A stretch of 64,000 nt of DNA from Methylobacterium sp. J-067 (GTDB lineage Bacteria > Pseudomonadota > Alphaproteobacteria > Rhizobiales > Beijerinckiaceae), in NCBI RefSeq assembly GCF_022829465.1, contig NZ_JAKSXZ010000027.1, positions 28,184 to 92,183 on the forward strand, in the 5' to 3' direction. The translations under genes and the position numbers were made by a program. Below, in pieces: positions 1 to 9,124 of the stretch (position 1 is the stretch's first letter; every line of letters begins with the position of its first letter). The notes below the pieces were generated by a model. It ran no database searches and had not been told where the DNA came from. It worked only from the letters and a program-made list of their open reading frames with translations.

Positions 1-849
1 CTCACCGACCTCACCGTCGATCTGCCGCCGGAAACCCCGGTGCAGAAGCGCGGCGCCCTCGACACGCCGCGCGAGAAGATGGCGCAGGGCGCCAAGCCCG
101 CCCGCGCGCGGATGGCCGAGGCCCGCGCACCGGATGCGAAGGCGGGCGATCCCCTGGTGCCGATTCCGGCGAAGGTGAACCGCGTCGTCCTGCGGCGGGG
201 CGTCTTCGGGCCGGGTCCGGTCGTGGAGGGGGCTCCGGCCTCGACGCGGCTGACCCTCACCGGGCTCGACGTTCCAGCCTCCCTGGCCGCCGGTCTGCCG
301 CTGGTGGGCGCCCTGCCGGCTTACGGCTACGGCGATCTGAGCTTCGACATGTCGGCCGACGCCGCCTGGGACGATGCCGCGCGCACCGTCGCCCTGCGCG
401 ACGTGACGCTCTCCGGCAAGGATATCGGCACGGTGAAGCTCGCGGCCCTGTTCGGCGGCATCGGCCCTGAACTGTTCTCCGGCAGCGTGCCGGCGCAGAC
501 GATGCTGCTCTTCTCGGGCAACGCCCGCACCCTCGACCTCACGGTGGAGAACAGCGGCCTGTTCGAGCGCTTCCTCGCCGCGCAGGCGAAGGAGCTGAGC
601 CTCAAGCCCGACGAATTGCGCAAGGAATACGTCACCGCGAGCGTGCTCGGCGTGCCGGTGATCCTCGGCAACGGCCCGGCGGCGAAGAATATCGGCGCGG
701 CCATGGGCCAGTTCGTGATGAACCCCGGCAAGCTGACGATTCGCGCCAAGGCGAAGGAGCCCACCGGCATCGGCTTCGTGGAGCTCGGCACCGCCCCGTC
801 CCCCGCCGCCGTGCTCGACCGGCTGGACGTTGACGCCAAGGCGAACTGA
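1..849 (+). CDS. Hypothetical protein, 3' part only
   Basis: The frame is open from the first base, so the gene begins upstream of the window; a GTG at 40 is in frame but there is no reason to treat it as the start. The visible part is about 282 residues: an Ala/Lys/Arg-rich stretch, then an alternating hydrophobic/polar region that looks beta-rich, ending DRLDVDAKAN before TGA. No catalytic motif or membrane segment is recognisable. It converges on the ABC transporter genes with 3 bases between stops. I do not recognise the family; a periplasmic or membrane-associated beta-rich protein is a guess from composition only. Confidence 0.7.
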   Translation, partial: LTDLTVDLPPETPVQKRGALDTPREKMAQGAKPARARMAEARAPDAKAGDPLVPIPAKVNRVVLRRGVFGPGPVVEGAPASTRLTLTGLDVPASLAAGLPLVGALPAYGYGDLSFDMSADAAWDDAARTVALRDVTLSGKDIGTVKLAALFGGIGPELFSGSVPAQTMLLFSGNARTLDLTVENSGLFERFLAAQAKELSLKPDELRKEYVTASVLGVPVILGNGPAAKNIGAAMGQFVMNPGKLTIRAKAKEPTGIGFVELGTAPSPAAVLDRLDVDAKAN

Positions 850-852
850 CCG

Positions 853-1593
853 TCAGTCCGCGATCACCTCGGGGTGGCGCGCGGACAGGCTTGTCCGCGT
901 CGCGTCGGCCCAGGCCCTATCCCGCTGCGGGCGGGGGCGGTCGAGGGCGATGTCGGCGACGAGCGTCGCCGGGCGGCGGGAGACGAGCAGCAGCCTGTCG
1001 GCGATGGCGATGGCCTCGGCGACGTTGTGCGTTACCATCAGCACGCTCATTCCGGCCGCATCGACCGTATCGACTACGAGCGCGCGCAGTTCCGACGCCG
1101 CGTTGTCGTCGAGCGAGACGAAGGGCTCGTCCAGAACCAGCACGCGCGGCCCCCCCGCCAGAGCCCGCGCCAGGGCCACTCGCCGCTGCATCCCGAGGGA
1201 GAGCGCGCCGGGAAAGCGGGTCCGCCAGGGCGTCAGGCCCAGCCTCTCGAACAGGGCGTCGAGGTCGCGACCCCGTTCCGCCTTGGAGAGGCCGAGGCGG
1301 ACATTGTGCTCGACGCTGCGCCAGGGCAGCAGGCGCGGCTCCTGGAACACCATGCCGGCCTGTTCCGCCCCCGCGACCTCCCCGGTGAAATCCGTGTCGA
1401 GGCCCAGCAGGATGCGCAGCGTCGTCGTCTTACCCGCGCCCGAGGGGCCGATCAGGCAGACGATCTCGCCTTCGCGGATGGTGAAGGCGAGGTCGCGCAC
1501 AGCCTCGACGGGCTCGGCGCCCTTCGGCCGGTAGGTCTTCCCCGCGACCGCGACCCGCAGGACCGGCGCGGTCTCAGCGCCAGCGTCGGACAT
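853..1593 (-). CDS. ABC transporter ATP-binding protein (nitrate/sulfonate/taurine type)
   Basis: A 246-residue ATPase subunit that would power an importer at the cytoplasmic face. Walker A GPSGAGKTT lies near residue 50, followed by the Q-loop VFQEPRLLPW typical of the NrtD/SsuB/TauB group, an atypical signature SLGMQRR and Walker B VLVLDEPF. The start overlaps the end of the permease gene by 20 bases, and the binding protein lies upstream of that, so all three are one unit transcribed leftward. The signature helix reads LSLGMQ instead of LSGGQ, a variant seen in this subfamily. The substrate cannot be read from the sequence. Confidence 0.9.
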   Translation of the reverse strand: MSDAGAETAPVLRVAVAGKTYRPKGAEPVEAVRDLAFTIREGEIVCLIGPSGAGKTTTLRILLGLDTDFTGEVAGAEQAGMVFQEPRLLPWRSVEHNVRLGLSKAERGRDLDALFERLGLTPWRTRFPGALSLGMQRRVALARALAGGPRVLVLDEPFVSLDDNAASELRALVVDTVDAAGMSVLMVTHNVAEAIAIADRLLLVSRRPATLVADIALDRPRPQRDRAWADATRTSLSARHPEVIAD

Positions 1594-2305
1594 AGGCTTC
1601 GAGCCGCTGGAGAAGAAGCACGTCGATCCCGATCATCACCGCCATGAAGACGAGGCTGTAGCCGATGATGGCGGCCACGTCGGTGCTCTGGATGAAGTAG
1701 AAGTTGATCGCGAAGCCGACCCCGTCCGGCCGCCCCAGCAATTCCACCACGAGGACGATCTTCCAGGCGAGCGACAGCCCAGACCGCGCCGCCGTGACGA
1801 TGTAGGGCTGCAATTGTGGGATGAGCACGTCGCGCATCCACGTCCAGCGGTCGAAGCGATAGGCGCGGGCCATCTCTTCCAGGCCGGGATCGAGGTTGCG
1901 CGCGCCCTCGCGGACGATGACGGCGACGTTCGGCAGCTTGTTCAGCACCACGGCGAGGATCGCCGCCGTCTCGGTGAGCCCGACCCAGACATAGGCCAGC
2001 ACGGTGATGACGAGGGCGGGCGTGTTGAGCAGCACGAGGAGCGGCGTATCGAGGGCGAGGTCCGCCTTGCGCGAGCGCCCGAGGGCCACGCCGAGGGCGA
2101 TGCCGAGCGCCATGGCGATGGCGAAGGCGATGGCCACCCGCAGCAGGGTGATCCCGATGTTGTGGGCGAGGTCGCCGCGCTTGGCTTCCGCGACGATGAA
2201 GTCCAGCACCGCGAGGGGCGCGGGCAGCAGGCGCGAATGAGCCTCCCACGCGGCGGCCTGCCATGCGGCGACGAGGATCACCAGGGAAACGATGCGGGTC
2301 AGCAC
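1574..2305 (-). CDS. ABC transporter permease (SsuC/TauC/NrtB-like)
   Basis: A 243-residue inner-membrane permease of the BPD_transp_1 family. It starts with a hydrophobic helix (LTRIVSLVILVAAWQAAAW) and carries several more membrane segments. The cytoplasmic coupling region is around residues 120-160 (NVAVIVREGARNLDPGLEEM), ending in the typical VLIPQLQPYI segment. It is the middle gene of a binding protein-permease-ATPase unit and begins 21 bases after the binding-protein stop. Length and layout match importers of anions or aliphatic sulfonates, but the specificity is unknown. Confidence 0.88.
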   Translation of the reverse strand: MLTRIVSLVILVAAWQAAAWEAHSRLLPAPLAVLDFIVAEAKRGDLAHNIGITLLRVAIAFAIAMALGIALGVALGRSRKADLALDTPLLVLLNTPALVITVLAYVWVGLTETAAILAVVLNKLPNVAVIVREGARNLDPGLEEMARAYRFDRWTWMRDVLIPQLQPYIVTAARSGLSLAWKIVLVVELLGRPDGVGFAINFYFIQSTDVAAIIGYSLVFMAVMIGIDVLLLQRLEAYVRRWR

Positions 2306-2326
2306 GCCGGCGGAACCACGCTGGTG

Positions 2327-3313
2327 TCAGCCATCGCGGGAGCCGTCGTAGTAGAAGTCCTGCGGCAGGCCGTTGCCTGCCCCAACAAGGCGCTCGCCGC
2401 CGAGGCGCGACAGCACCGCGTAGAGCTTGGCGGCATCCGTGCGCTCGGCCGAGATCGGCCGGCGCGGGGTGCCGGCCAGGAACTCGCGCTTCAGGGTCTC
2501 GAAGGTCGCGTCGTCCTTCGCGTCCATGAGCGGGCGCACGATGTCCCAGGTCGAGGGGTCGGTGGCCAGCATGTCCTTCGCCGCCCGCGAGGCGCGGTAG
2601 AACCCGCCCACCGCCGCCGCCTTCTCGGCCACGGTGGTGGCGTGGAACAGGTAGCCGATCAGGGCAACGTCGCCGCCCGCGCCCAGCGCGCGCATGATGT
2701 CCTCGGCACGGATCAGCCGGCGGAACCCCTTGGGTTCGAGGCGCGCGCAGTAGGTCCAGTAGGTCAGCGCCGCGTCGAGGGCGCCCTGTTCGAGCTTGAG
2801 GGTGATGAGGGGAGGCGCGCCGTAGGCGATCTCGCACTGCTTCTCCAAGTCGATCCCGGCCGCGTCGCGGGCCTGGGCCTTGAGCAGCAGCCAATTCTTG
2901 TCGAGGGGCCCGCCCGCCACGCCGAACTTCTTGCCGACGAGGTCCTTCAGGCTCTGGATCGGGCTGTCCTTCGGCACCATCACGGCGCCCTCGGAGGTGG
3001 AATAGGGGATGAAGCGCAGGGCCTGGCCCTCGTTGCTCAGCCGCGCCGCCCAGAGCAGGTCGCCGATGATCGTATCGACCTGACCGCCGACGAAGCTGAT
3101 CCGCGCGGCGTCGTTGCCGGCGAGCTTGGTCGGTTCCAGGGTGAAGCCGTTGGCGGTGTCGAGGCCCCGCGCCTTGATGACCGCCGCCTCCCAGGTGGAG
3201 GTGCCGAAGGGCAGGCTGCCGAGCTTGATCGAAGGAAGGTCGCTCGCTTGCCCGGCGCGGGCCGCGAGGCCGCCGAGCAGGCCGGCGGCGAGCATGGCGC
3301 GCCGTGACAGCAT
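2327..3313 (-). CDS. ABC transporter substrate-binding protein (NMT1/SsuA-like)
   Basis: A 328-residue exported binding protein. The ATG at 3313 is preferred over the upstream in-frame starts because it is preceded by a strong GGAGGAG about 9 bases upstream and opens a signal sequence, MLSRRAMLAAGLLGG, which contains an SRR pair compatible with Tat export. The mature protein has the NMT1/SsuA fold pattern: KLGSLPFGTSTWEAAVIK near the start, then a DTIIGDLLWAAR substrate-pocket region and a KKFGVAGG loop. It is the first gene of the three-gene importer. The ligand may be a sulfonate, nitrate-like anion or vitamin precursor; sequence alone does not decide. Confidence 0.87.
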   Translation of the reverse strand: MLSRRAMLAAGLLGGLAARAGQASDLPSIKLGSLPFGTSTWEAAVIKARGLDTANGFTLEPTKLAGNDAARISFVGGQVDTIIGDLLWAARLSNEGQALRFIPYSTSEGAVMVPKDSPIQSLKDLVGKKFGVAGGPLDKNWLLLKAQARDAAGIDLEKQCEIAYGAPPLITLKLEQGALDAALTYWTYCARLEPKGFRRLIRAEDIMRALGAGGDVALIGYLFHATTVAEKAAAVGGFYRASRAAKDMLATDPSTWDIVRPLMDAKDDATFETLKREFLAGTPRRPISAERTDAAKLYAVLSRLGGERLVGAGNGLPQDFYYDGSRDG

Positions 3314-3506
3314 GGGCCGTTTCTCCTCCGGTTTTTCCGGTCCGATGGCTTTCCCGGCCATGCAGCCTTGGGCGCCGCCACGGGCGGACGCCATTGCCAA
3401 AAGGTCATAGGGCGGCCCGCCCGCCGCGTCCACCTGCGGGCGGGCGACCTTGCACCGCGCCGAAGGGGCAGGCACGTTGCGCGCCAAGGATCAGGGAGCG
3501 AACACG

Positions 3507-3884
3507 ATGACCGAGCGGCGTGAGGGCGCGATGGACGACGCGGCGGTAGAAGCGCGGCTGAAGGCCGAGCTGCCGTCCTGGCGGCTTGAGGACGGGTGGA
3601 TCCGCCGCACCTACAAGACGGCCGGATGGAAAAGCACGCTGATGGTGATCAACACGGTCGGCCATCTCGCCGAGGCCGCGTGGCACCACCCCGACATCAC
3701 CGCCTCCTACGCCTGGGTCGAGGTGCGGCTGATGAACCACGCCGCCAAGGGCATCACCGACAAGGATTTCGCCCTGGCCAAGAAGATCGAGGAGGTCGTC
3801 TCCTGGCAGCCGGGCCTGGAAGGACAGGGGCTCGAAGGCACCCCGACCGATCCGCGCTTCGCCTACATCAAGTACGAGAAGTAG
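3507..3884 (+). CDS. Pterin-4a-carbinolamine dehydratase
   Basis: A 125-residue protein of the PCD/PhhB family, which dehydrates 4a-hydroxy-tetrahydropterins and can act in pterin recycling. The active-site histidine region is visible as NTVGHLAEAAWHHPDI, matching the family pattern in which the paired histidines lie in a 'HHP' motif, followed by YAWVEVRLMNH and KGITDKDFALAKKIE. The ATG at 3507 is chosen over 3450 because AGGGAG lies about 11 bases upstream. It converges on mutL with only 6 bases between stops. In methylotrophs the partner pterin could be a tetrahydromethanopterin-related compound; that is inference. Confidence 0.88.
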   Translation: MTERREGAMDDAAVEARLKAELPSWRLEDGWIRRTYKTAGWKSTLMVINTVGHLAEAAWHHPDITASYAWVEVRLMNHAAKGITDKDFALAKKIEEVVSWQPGLEGQGLEGTPTDPRFAYIKYEK

Positions 3885-3890
3885 GCGGGC

Positions 3891-5789
3891 TCACCGCCGC
3901 CCGAACAGCCGCTCGATATCGGCGAGCTTCAGCTCCACCGAGGTCGGGCGGCCGTGGTTGCATTGGCCGGAATTCGGCGTCGCCTCCATCTCGCGCAGCA
4001 GGGCGTTCATCTCCTCCGGCTTGAGGCGCCGCCCGGCCCGCACCGAACCGTGGCAGCTCATGCGCGACAGCACCGCGTCGAGGCGCCGCCCGAGCGGGCC
4101 CGTCTCGGTGGCGGGGTCGCCGCCCTCTTCGAGGCCGCTCGCGTCCAGCGCATCGAGGATGTCCGTCACGAGGTCGCGGATGCTGGCGCCGACGAGCAGC
4201 GCCGGCACCTCCCGGATCAACACCGCGCCCGGCCCGAACGGTTCGAGGCTGAGGCCCAGCCGTTCCAGATCCGCCGCACAGGCGCAGAGCCGTTCCGCCG
4301 CCTCCGGCTCCATCTCCACCACGTCGGGGATCAGCAGCCCCTGCCGGGCGATGCCGCCTGCCGCCCGCTGCGCCTTCAGCCGCTCGTAGACGAGCCGTTC
4401 GTGCGCGGCGTGCTGATCCACGATCACGAGCCCATCGCGGGTCTGGGCGAGGATGTAGGTGCCGTGGATCTGCGCCCGCGCCGCGCCGAGGGGATGGTCC
4501 TCCCCGGCCGGCTCGTTGTCCGGCGCGGCCTCCGCCTGCGGGGGCAGTGAGGGCGCCGGTTCCAGAAGGGCCTGAACCGATTCCGCGAGGCCGGGCGTCG
4601 GCCGGTAGGCGGGGGTGCTGTAGCCGGAGGGGGCTGCGAAGGAGGGCAGGCCGCGCGGCAGCGGCGCGGTCGCCCTGTGGAACAGGCTCGGGGCGGAATA
4701 GCCCGTATGCGCCGTCATGCGCGGCAGGGTCGGGCGCAGGGCCTCCAGGGTCCGCTGGCCCCCGGTGGTCGCGGAGCGTGCGCCGCCCCGGCGCAGGGCA
4801 TCGTGGATCGCGCTCACGATCAGCGCCCGCACGAGGCCTGGCTCGCGGAAGCGCACCTCCGTCTTGGCCGGGTGGACGTTCACGTCCACGAGATCGGTGG
4901 CGCAGGCGATGACGAGGCCGAGCACCGGGTGTCGGTCGGAGGCCAGGGTGTCCGCATAGGCGCCGCGCACCGCGCCGAGCAGCAATCGGTCACGCACCGG
5001 CCGCCCGTTCACCACGAGGTGGATGTGGCTTCCCACGCCCCGGTGGAAGGTCGGCAGGCCGACATGGCCGGTGACGGCGAAGCCCTCGCGCTCCAGGCCG
5101 ACCGGCAGGGCGTTCGCCGGGAAGTCCGGCCCCAGCACGGCCGCCAGACGCCGGAGGGGCGCCTCGTCCCCCGTCTCGGCGGGGAGGACCAGGGGCTGGC
5201 CCGAATCCGTGCGCAGGGTGAAGCGGATGCCGGGCTGGGCGGCGGCAAGGCGACGGACGATCTCGCCCACGGCCGCGTTCTCGGCCCGGTCGGATTTCAG
5301 GAACTTCAAACGGGCCGGGGTCGCGGCGAACAGGTCTGTGACTTCGATGCGGGTGCCCCGCGCGCCCGCCGCCGGGACAACCTCGCCCTTGCGGCCGGCA
5401 TCGACCACGAGGCTCGCCCCGGCTTCGGCCCCCTCGGCGCGGGTGGTGATCGACAGGCGCGAGACCGCGCCGATGGAGGGCAGGGCCTCGCCGCGGAAGC
5501 CCAGAGTGGCGATGGCGCCGAGGTCGCCGTCGGGCAGTTTCGAGGTGGCGTGCCGCTCGACCGCGAGGGCAAGGTCGTCGGGCGACATGCCCCGCCCGTC
5601 ATCGACCACCCGGATCAGGCGGCGGCCGCCGCTCTCGATCGTGACCTCGATGGCGCGGGCGCCCGCGTCGATGGCGTTCTCGACCAGTTCCTTGACAGCC
5701 GAGGCCGGGCGCTCGACCACCTCGCCCGCCGCGATGCGGTCCACGAGGACGGGGTCGAGGCGGCGGATCGGTGCGGCGGGAGCGGACAT
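3891..5789 (-). CDS. mutL: DNA mismatch repair protein MutL
   Basis: A 632-residue MutL. The N-terminal GHKL ATPase motifs are complete: KELVENAIDAGA, DDGRGM, ATSKL and GFRGEALPSI within the first 105 residues. A Pro/Ala-rich linker occupies about residues 340-435. The C-terminal dimerisation domain contains DQHAAHERLVYE at about residue 455, which fits the DQHA(X)2E(X)4E endonuclease motif of MutL proteins from organisms without MutH, so it is expected to nick DNA itself. The C-terminal CNHGRPT motif is also present. It is transcribed alone, leftward, away from the unknown gene at 5842. Confidence 0.97.
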   Translation of the reverse strand: MSAPAAPIRRLDPVLVDRIAAGEVVERPASAVKELVENAIDAGARAIEVTIESGGRRLIRVVDDGRGMSPDDLALAVERHATSKLPDGDLGAIATLGFRGEALPSIGAVSRLSITTRAEGAEAGASLVVDAGRKGEVVPAAGARGTRIEVTDLFAATPARLKFLKSDRAENAAVGEIVRRLAAAQPGIRFTLRTDSGQPLVLPAETGDEAPLRRLAAVLGPDFPANALPVGLEREGFAVTGHVGLPTFHRGVGSHIHLVVNGRPVRDRLLLGAVRGAYADTLASDRHPVLGLVIACATDLVDVNVHPAKTEVRFREPGLVRALIVSAIHDALRRGGARSATTGGQRTLEALRPTLPRMTAHTGYSAPSLFHRATAPLPRGLPSFAAPSGYSTPAYRPTPGLAESVQALLEPAPSLPPQAEAAPDNEPAGEDHPLGAARAQIHGTYILAQTRDGLVIVDQHAAHERLVYERLKAQRAAGGIARQGLLIPDVVEMEPEAAERLCACAADLERLGLSLEPFGPGAVLIREVPALLVGASIRDLVTDILDALDASGLEEGGDPATETGPLGRRLDAVLSRMSCHGSVRAGRRLKPEEMNALLREMEATPNSGQCNHGRPTSVELKLADIERLFGRR

Positions 5790-5841
5790 GTCCCGCCAGA
5801 ATACCCCCTGGCCGCGCCGGGCGACAGGGGCCGCGTCGCGG

Positions 5842-6198
5842 TCAGACGAAGCGGCTCGACCCGCCGAGGCTGATCCGCGCCGCGCCGTGGCTGCGGGTGC
5901 CGTGGGTCGGCGCCGCGTAGGGCCGGCGGGAGAGGTCGTAGAGGGCGTTGCCGATCAGGCCGCCCGCCCGGCGCAGGCTCGACCCGTCGCAGGTGGCGGC
6001 GATCCGCACGCCGATCTCGTGGGTGTGGCTGCGCCCATAGAGCCAGACGGCGAGCCGCGCCCGCGTCGATTCCGGAATGCCTTCCACGAGATCGGGCAAG
6101 TCGCCCGGTGTCGCCCTCGCCAGACGGCCCACCGTTTCGGGTGGCACCGGGCAATCGAGGGTCGGGTCGTCGAAACTGCGAGTGCGGGCCTGGGACAT
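5842..6198 (-). CDS. Small hypothetical protein
   Basis: 118 residues from the ATG at 6198 (an alternative ATG lies at 6210); the N-terminal extension of the longer open frame is unlikely coding. The protein is soluble, with a TPGDLPDLVEGIPESTRARL segment, a 'YGRSHTHEIGVRIAATCD' segment and a basic, Gly-rich C-terminus. No family is recognised. It lies upstream of mutL on the same strand, 52 bases from its start, so co-transcription is possible. Confidence 0.65.
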   Translation of the reverse strand: MSQARTRSFDDPTLDCPVPPETVGRLARATPGDLPDLVEGIPESTRARLAVWLYGRSHTHEIGVRIAATCDGSSLRRAGGLIGNALYDLSRRPYAAPTHGTRSHGAARISLGGSSRFV

Positions 6199-6433
6199 CG
6201 CTTCACCCATCGGCTGATGAGTGTATGATGAGGATCGATTGGTTAACGAAGGGTAGCGTGGCCGTTTCCGCGTCGCTGAAGTCTTGTGTCTGCGGCCGGA
6301 AATTCTGATCTTCCGAGACGCCTGATTGTTTTTCGATGCTCGAATGCAACACAAGCTTGGCCTTGGCGCTTTCTGGCGACGTGGGCCATTTGCTTTGACG
6401 TTGGGCGCCCTAGACCGTGCGTGACTGAAACGC

Positions 6434-7192
6434 TCAGCGCGGCGCCATGCGCAGGGCGCCGTCGAGGCGGATCACCTCGCCGTTGAGCATCGGGTTCGCG
6501 ATGGCATGGGCGACGAGGCCCGCGAACTCGACGGGCCGGCCGAGGCGGGGCGGGAAGGGCACCGATTGGCCGAGCGCCTCGCGCACCGGCTCGGGCAGGC
6601 CCGCCATCATCGGCGTCTCGAACACGCCGGGGGCGATGGCGACGACGCGGATGCCGTGCTGGGCCAGTTCCCGCGCCAGCGGCAGGGTGAGGCTCGCCAC
6701 GCCGCCCTTCGAGGCGGCGTAGGCCGCTTGGCCGATCTGTCCGTCGAAGGCGGCGATGGAGGCGGTCGAGACGATGACCCCGCGCTCGCCCTCGCTGTTG
6801 GGCGTGCCCGCCGCCATCGCCTGGGCGGCGAGGCGGATCATGTTGAACGTGCCGATCAGGTTGACCCGCACGGTGCGGGCGAAGGCGTCGAGGTCGTGCG
6901 GCCCGTCGCGGCCGACGACCCGCCCGCCCGAGACGATGCCCGCGCAATTGACGAGGCCGTGCAGGCCGCCATGCGTGCTGACGGCGGCCTCGACGGCGGC
7001 GCGCCCCTGCGCCTCGTCGGCCACGTCCGTGCGGACGAAGGTGGCGCCCAGCGCCTGTGCGACCTCTTTGCCGCGCGGGTCGAGATCGGCCAGGACGAGC
7101 TTCGCGCCCTCGGCCGCGAGATGTTCGGCGACGCCGCGCCCGAGGCCGGAGGCCGCTCCGGTGACGAGGAAGACGTGATCGGCGATCTGCAC
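6434..7192 (-). CDS. Short-chain dehydrogenase/reductase (3-hydroxyacyl-CoA dehydrogenase type 2-like)
   Basis: A 252-residue NAD(P)-dependent oxidoreductase. It has the Rossmann glycine motif TGAASGLG near residue 11, an acidic end to beta-2 (LVLADLD) that favours NAD, NCAG, the catalytic Ser in [10 protein letters not shown] and the YAASKGG catalytic Tyr-Lys pair. The [13 protein letters not shown] segment resembles type-2 3-hydroxyacyl-CoA dehydrogenases, which act late in isoleucine and fatty-acid breakdown. It starts with GTG behind AGGAATCCC. It sits 7 bases after livM and so is the last gene of the Liv operon, which fits a role in branched-chain substrate use. Confidence 0.85.
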   Translation of the reverse strand: MQIADHVFLVTGAASGLGRGVAEHLAAEGAKLVLADLDPRGKEVAQALGATFVRTDVADEAQGRAAVEAAVSTHGGLHGLVNCAGIVSGGRVVGRDGPHDLDAFARTVRVNLIGTFNMIRLAAQAMAAGTPNSEGERGVIVSTASIAAFDGQIGQAAYAASKGGVASLTLPLARELAQHGIRVVAIAPGVFETPMMAGLPEPVREALGQSVPFPPRLGRPVEFAGLVAHAIANPMLNGEVIRLDGALRMAPR

Positions 7193-7199
7193 GGGATTC

Positions 7200-8186
7200 C
7201 TAAAGCGGCTTGCGCAGCCGGCGCGCGATGAGCCCCACCACGCCCTCGCGGAACAGCAGCACGCAGAGGACGAAGACGCAGCCCTGGATCACCGTCACCC
7301 AGGCGCCGAACTGCGCGAGGTAGGTTTCCATCGTGACGATCACCAGCGCGCCGACGATGGGGCCGAACACCGTGCCCATGCCGCCCACCAGCGTCATCAG
7401 CACCACCTCGCCCGACATCGACCAGTGCACGTCGGTGAGTGAGGCGAGCTGGAACACGATGGCCTTGGTGGCGCCCGCGAGCCCGGCCAGTGTCGCCGAG
7501 AGGACGAAGACCGCGAGCTTGTACTGGATCACCCGGTAGCCCAGGGAGACGGCCCGATTCTCGTTGTCGCGGATCGCCTTCAGCACCTGCCCGAAGGGCG
7601 AGTGGATGATGCGGTAGATCGCGAGCATCCCGAAGAAGAAGACCACCGCGACGAGGGCATACATCGCCCGGTCGTCGTCGAGGGGGATCACCCCAAACAG
7701 GGCGCCGCGCGGCACCGCCTGGATGCCGTCCTCGCCGCCGGTGAACTTCGCCTGCAGGGCGAAGAAGAACGCCATCTGCGCCAGCGCCAGGGTGATCATC
7801 GAGAAGTAGATGCCCTGCCGCCGGATCGCCAGCGAGCCGAAGACGAGCCCGAGCAGGGCGGCGGTGGCCGTGCCGAGGAGGATCGCCAGTTCCGGGGTCA
7901 GCCCCCACATCTTGGCGCTGTAGGCCGAGAGGTAGCTCGCCATGCCGAAATAGGCGGCGTGGCCGAAGGAGAGCAGGCCGCCGTAGCCGAGCAGCAGGTT
8001 GAAGGCCAAGGCGAACAGCGCGAAGCACAGTACCTTCATCAGGTAGACGGGGTAGAGCACCATCGGCGCTGCCACGAGCAGCACGGCGAGGCCGATGAAG
8101 ATCTTGCGCTGAAGCGCCTTGTCGTCCCGGCTCTCCGGCAGGGAGGCGGCGATCGGGGCGGCGTCGAGGGCGGCGGTGTCGGCCAT
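7200..8186 (-). CDS. livM: Branched-chain amino acid ABC transporter permease LivM
   Basis: A 328-residue inner-membrane permease. The start at 8186 ([10 protein letters not shown]) is taken because the upstream open frame merely shadows livH. The N-terminal 35 residues are hydrophilic, then about nine membrane segments follow, including the LivM hallmark [15 protein letters not shown] near residue 60 and [13 protein letters not shown] in the coupling region. It pairs with LivH to form the channel. Only 23 bases separate it from livH and 7 from the downstream dehydrogenase, indicating one operon. The substrate could be branched-chain amino acids or other amides, since this family is broad. 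Confidence 0.93.
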   Translation of the reverse strand: MADTAALDAAPIAASLPESRDDKALQRKIFIGLAVLLVAAPMVLYPVYLMKVLCFALFALAFNLLLGYGGLLSFGHAAYFGMASYLSAYSAKMWGLTPELAILLGTATAALLGLVFGSLAIRRQGIYFSMITLALAQMAFFFALQAKFTGGEDGIQAVPRGALFGVIPLDDDRAMYALVAVVFFFGMLAIYRIIHSPFGQVLKAIRDNENRAVSLGYRVIQYKLAVFVLSATLAGLAGATKAIVFQLASLTDVHWSMSGEVVLMTLVGGMGTVFGPIVGALVIVTMETYLAQFGAWVTVIQGCVFVLCVLLFREGVVGLIARRLRKPL

Positions 8187-8209
8187 GTGTGTCGAGCCTC
8201 GATTCGCGG

Positions 8210-9097
8210 TCAGGCCGTGCGCCCGAACAGGCCGGCGGGTTTGACGAGCAGCACCACCACCATGATGACGAAGATCACGGTGGAGGAGGCCTCCGGGTAG
8301 AACACCTTGGTCAGGCCCTCGACGAGGCCGAGGGCAAAGCCGGTGATCACCGAGCCGATGATCGAGCCCATGCCGCCGATCACCACCACCGCGAAGACCA
8401 CGATGATGATGTCCGCGCCCATGTTCGGGTTCACCGAATAGATCGGCGCGGCGAGCACCCCGGCAAAGCCCGCGAGCGCCACGCCGAACCCATAGGTCAG
8501 CGTCAGGAACAGCGGCACGTTCACGCCGAAGGCCTGGACGAGGGTCGGATTCTCGGTGGCCGCGCGCAGATAGGCGCCGAGCTTGGTCTTCTCGATGATG
8601 AGCCAGGTCGCGATGCAGACGGTGAGCGAGGCCACCACCACCCAGGCCCGGTAGTTCGGCAGGAACATGAAGGGCAGGCGCTGCCCGCCCGACAGTTCGG
8701 CGGGGATCGCGTAGGGCAGGCCCGACACGCCGTACTGGTTGCGGAACAGGCCCTGGATGATGAGCGCGAGGCCGAAGGTCAGGAGCAGGCCGTAGAGGTG
8801 ATCGAGCTTGTAGAGCCGTGCGATCAGCACCCGTTCGAGGATCACGCCGAACACGCCGACGACGAGGGGCGCCAGCCCGAGCGCCCACCAATAGCCGAGG
8901 CCGAAATAAGTGAGCAGCATCCACGCCACGAACGCGCCCATCATGTAGAGCGCGCCGTGGGCGAAGTTGATTATGTTCAACAGGCCGAAGATGATCGCCA
9001 GCCCGAGCGACAGGATCGCGTAGAACGAGCCGTTGATCAGCCCCAGCAAGAGCTGGCCGAACAGCGCCTGGGTCGGCACGCCGAAAATCGTCATCAT
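8210..9097 (-). CDS. livH: Branched-chain amino acid ABC transporter permease LivH
   Basis: A 295-residue permease with about eight membrane helices. LivH hallmarks are LINGSFYAILSLGLAIIFGL at the N-terminus, NIINFAHGALYMMGAF, the cytoplasmic AATENPTLVQAFGVN coupling loop and GGMGSIIGSVITGFALG near the C-terminus. It ends LVKPAGLFGRTA, a usual C-terminus for this family. It lies 27 bases downstream of the binding-protein stop and is followed closely by livM, so the two permeases are translated from one message. Confidence 0.94.
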   Translation of the reverse strand: MMTIFGVPTQALFGQLLLGLINGSFYAILSLGLAIIFGLLNIINFAHGALYMMGAFVAWMLLTYFGLGYWWALGLAPLVVGVFGVILERVLIARLYKLDHLYGLLLTFGLALIIQGLFRNQYGVSGLPYAIPAELSGGQRLPFMFLPNYRAWVVVASLTVCIATWLIIEKTKLGAYLRAATENPTLVQAFGVNVPLFLTLTYGFGVALAGFAGVLAAPIYSVNPNMGADIIIVVFAVVVIGGMGSIIGSVITGFALGLVEGLTKVFYPEASSTVIFVIMVVVLLVKPAGLFGRTA

Positions 9098-9124
9098 CGC
9101 CGAAACTCCCAGACGCCTACACGC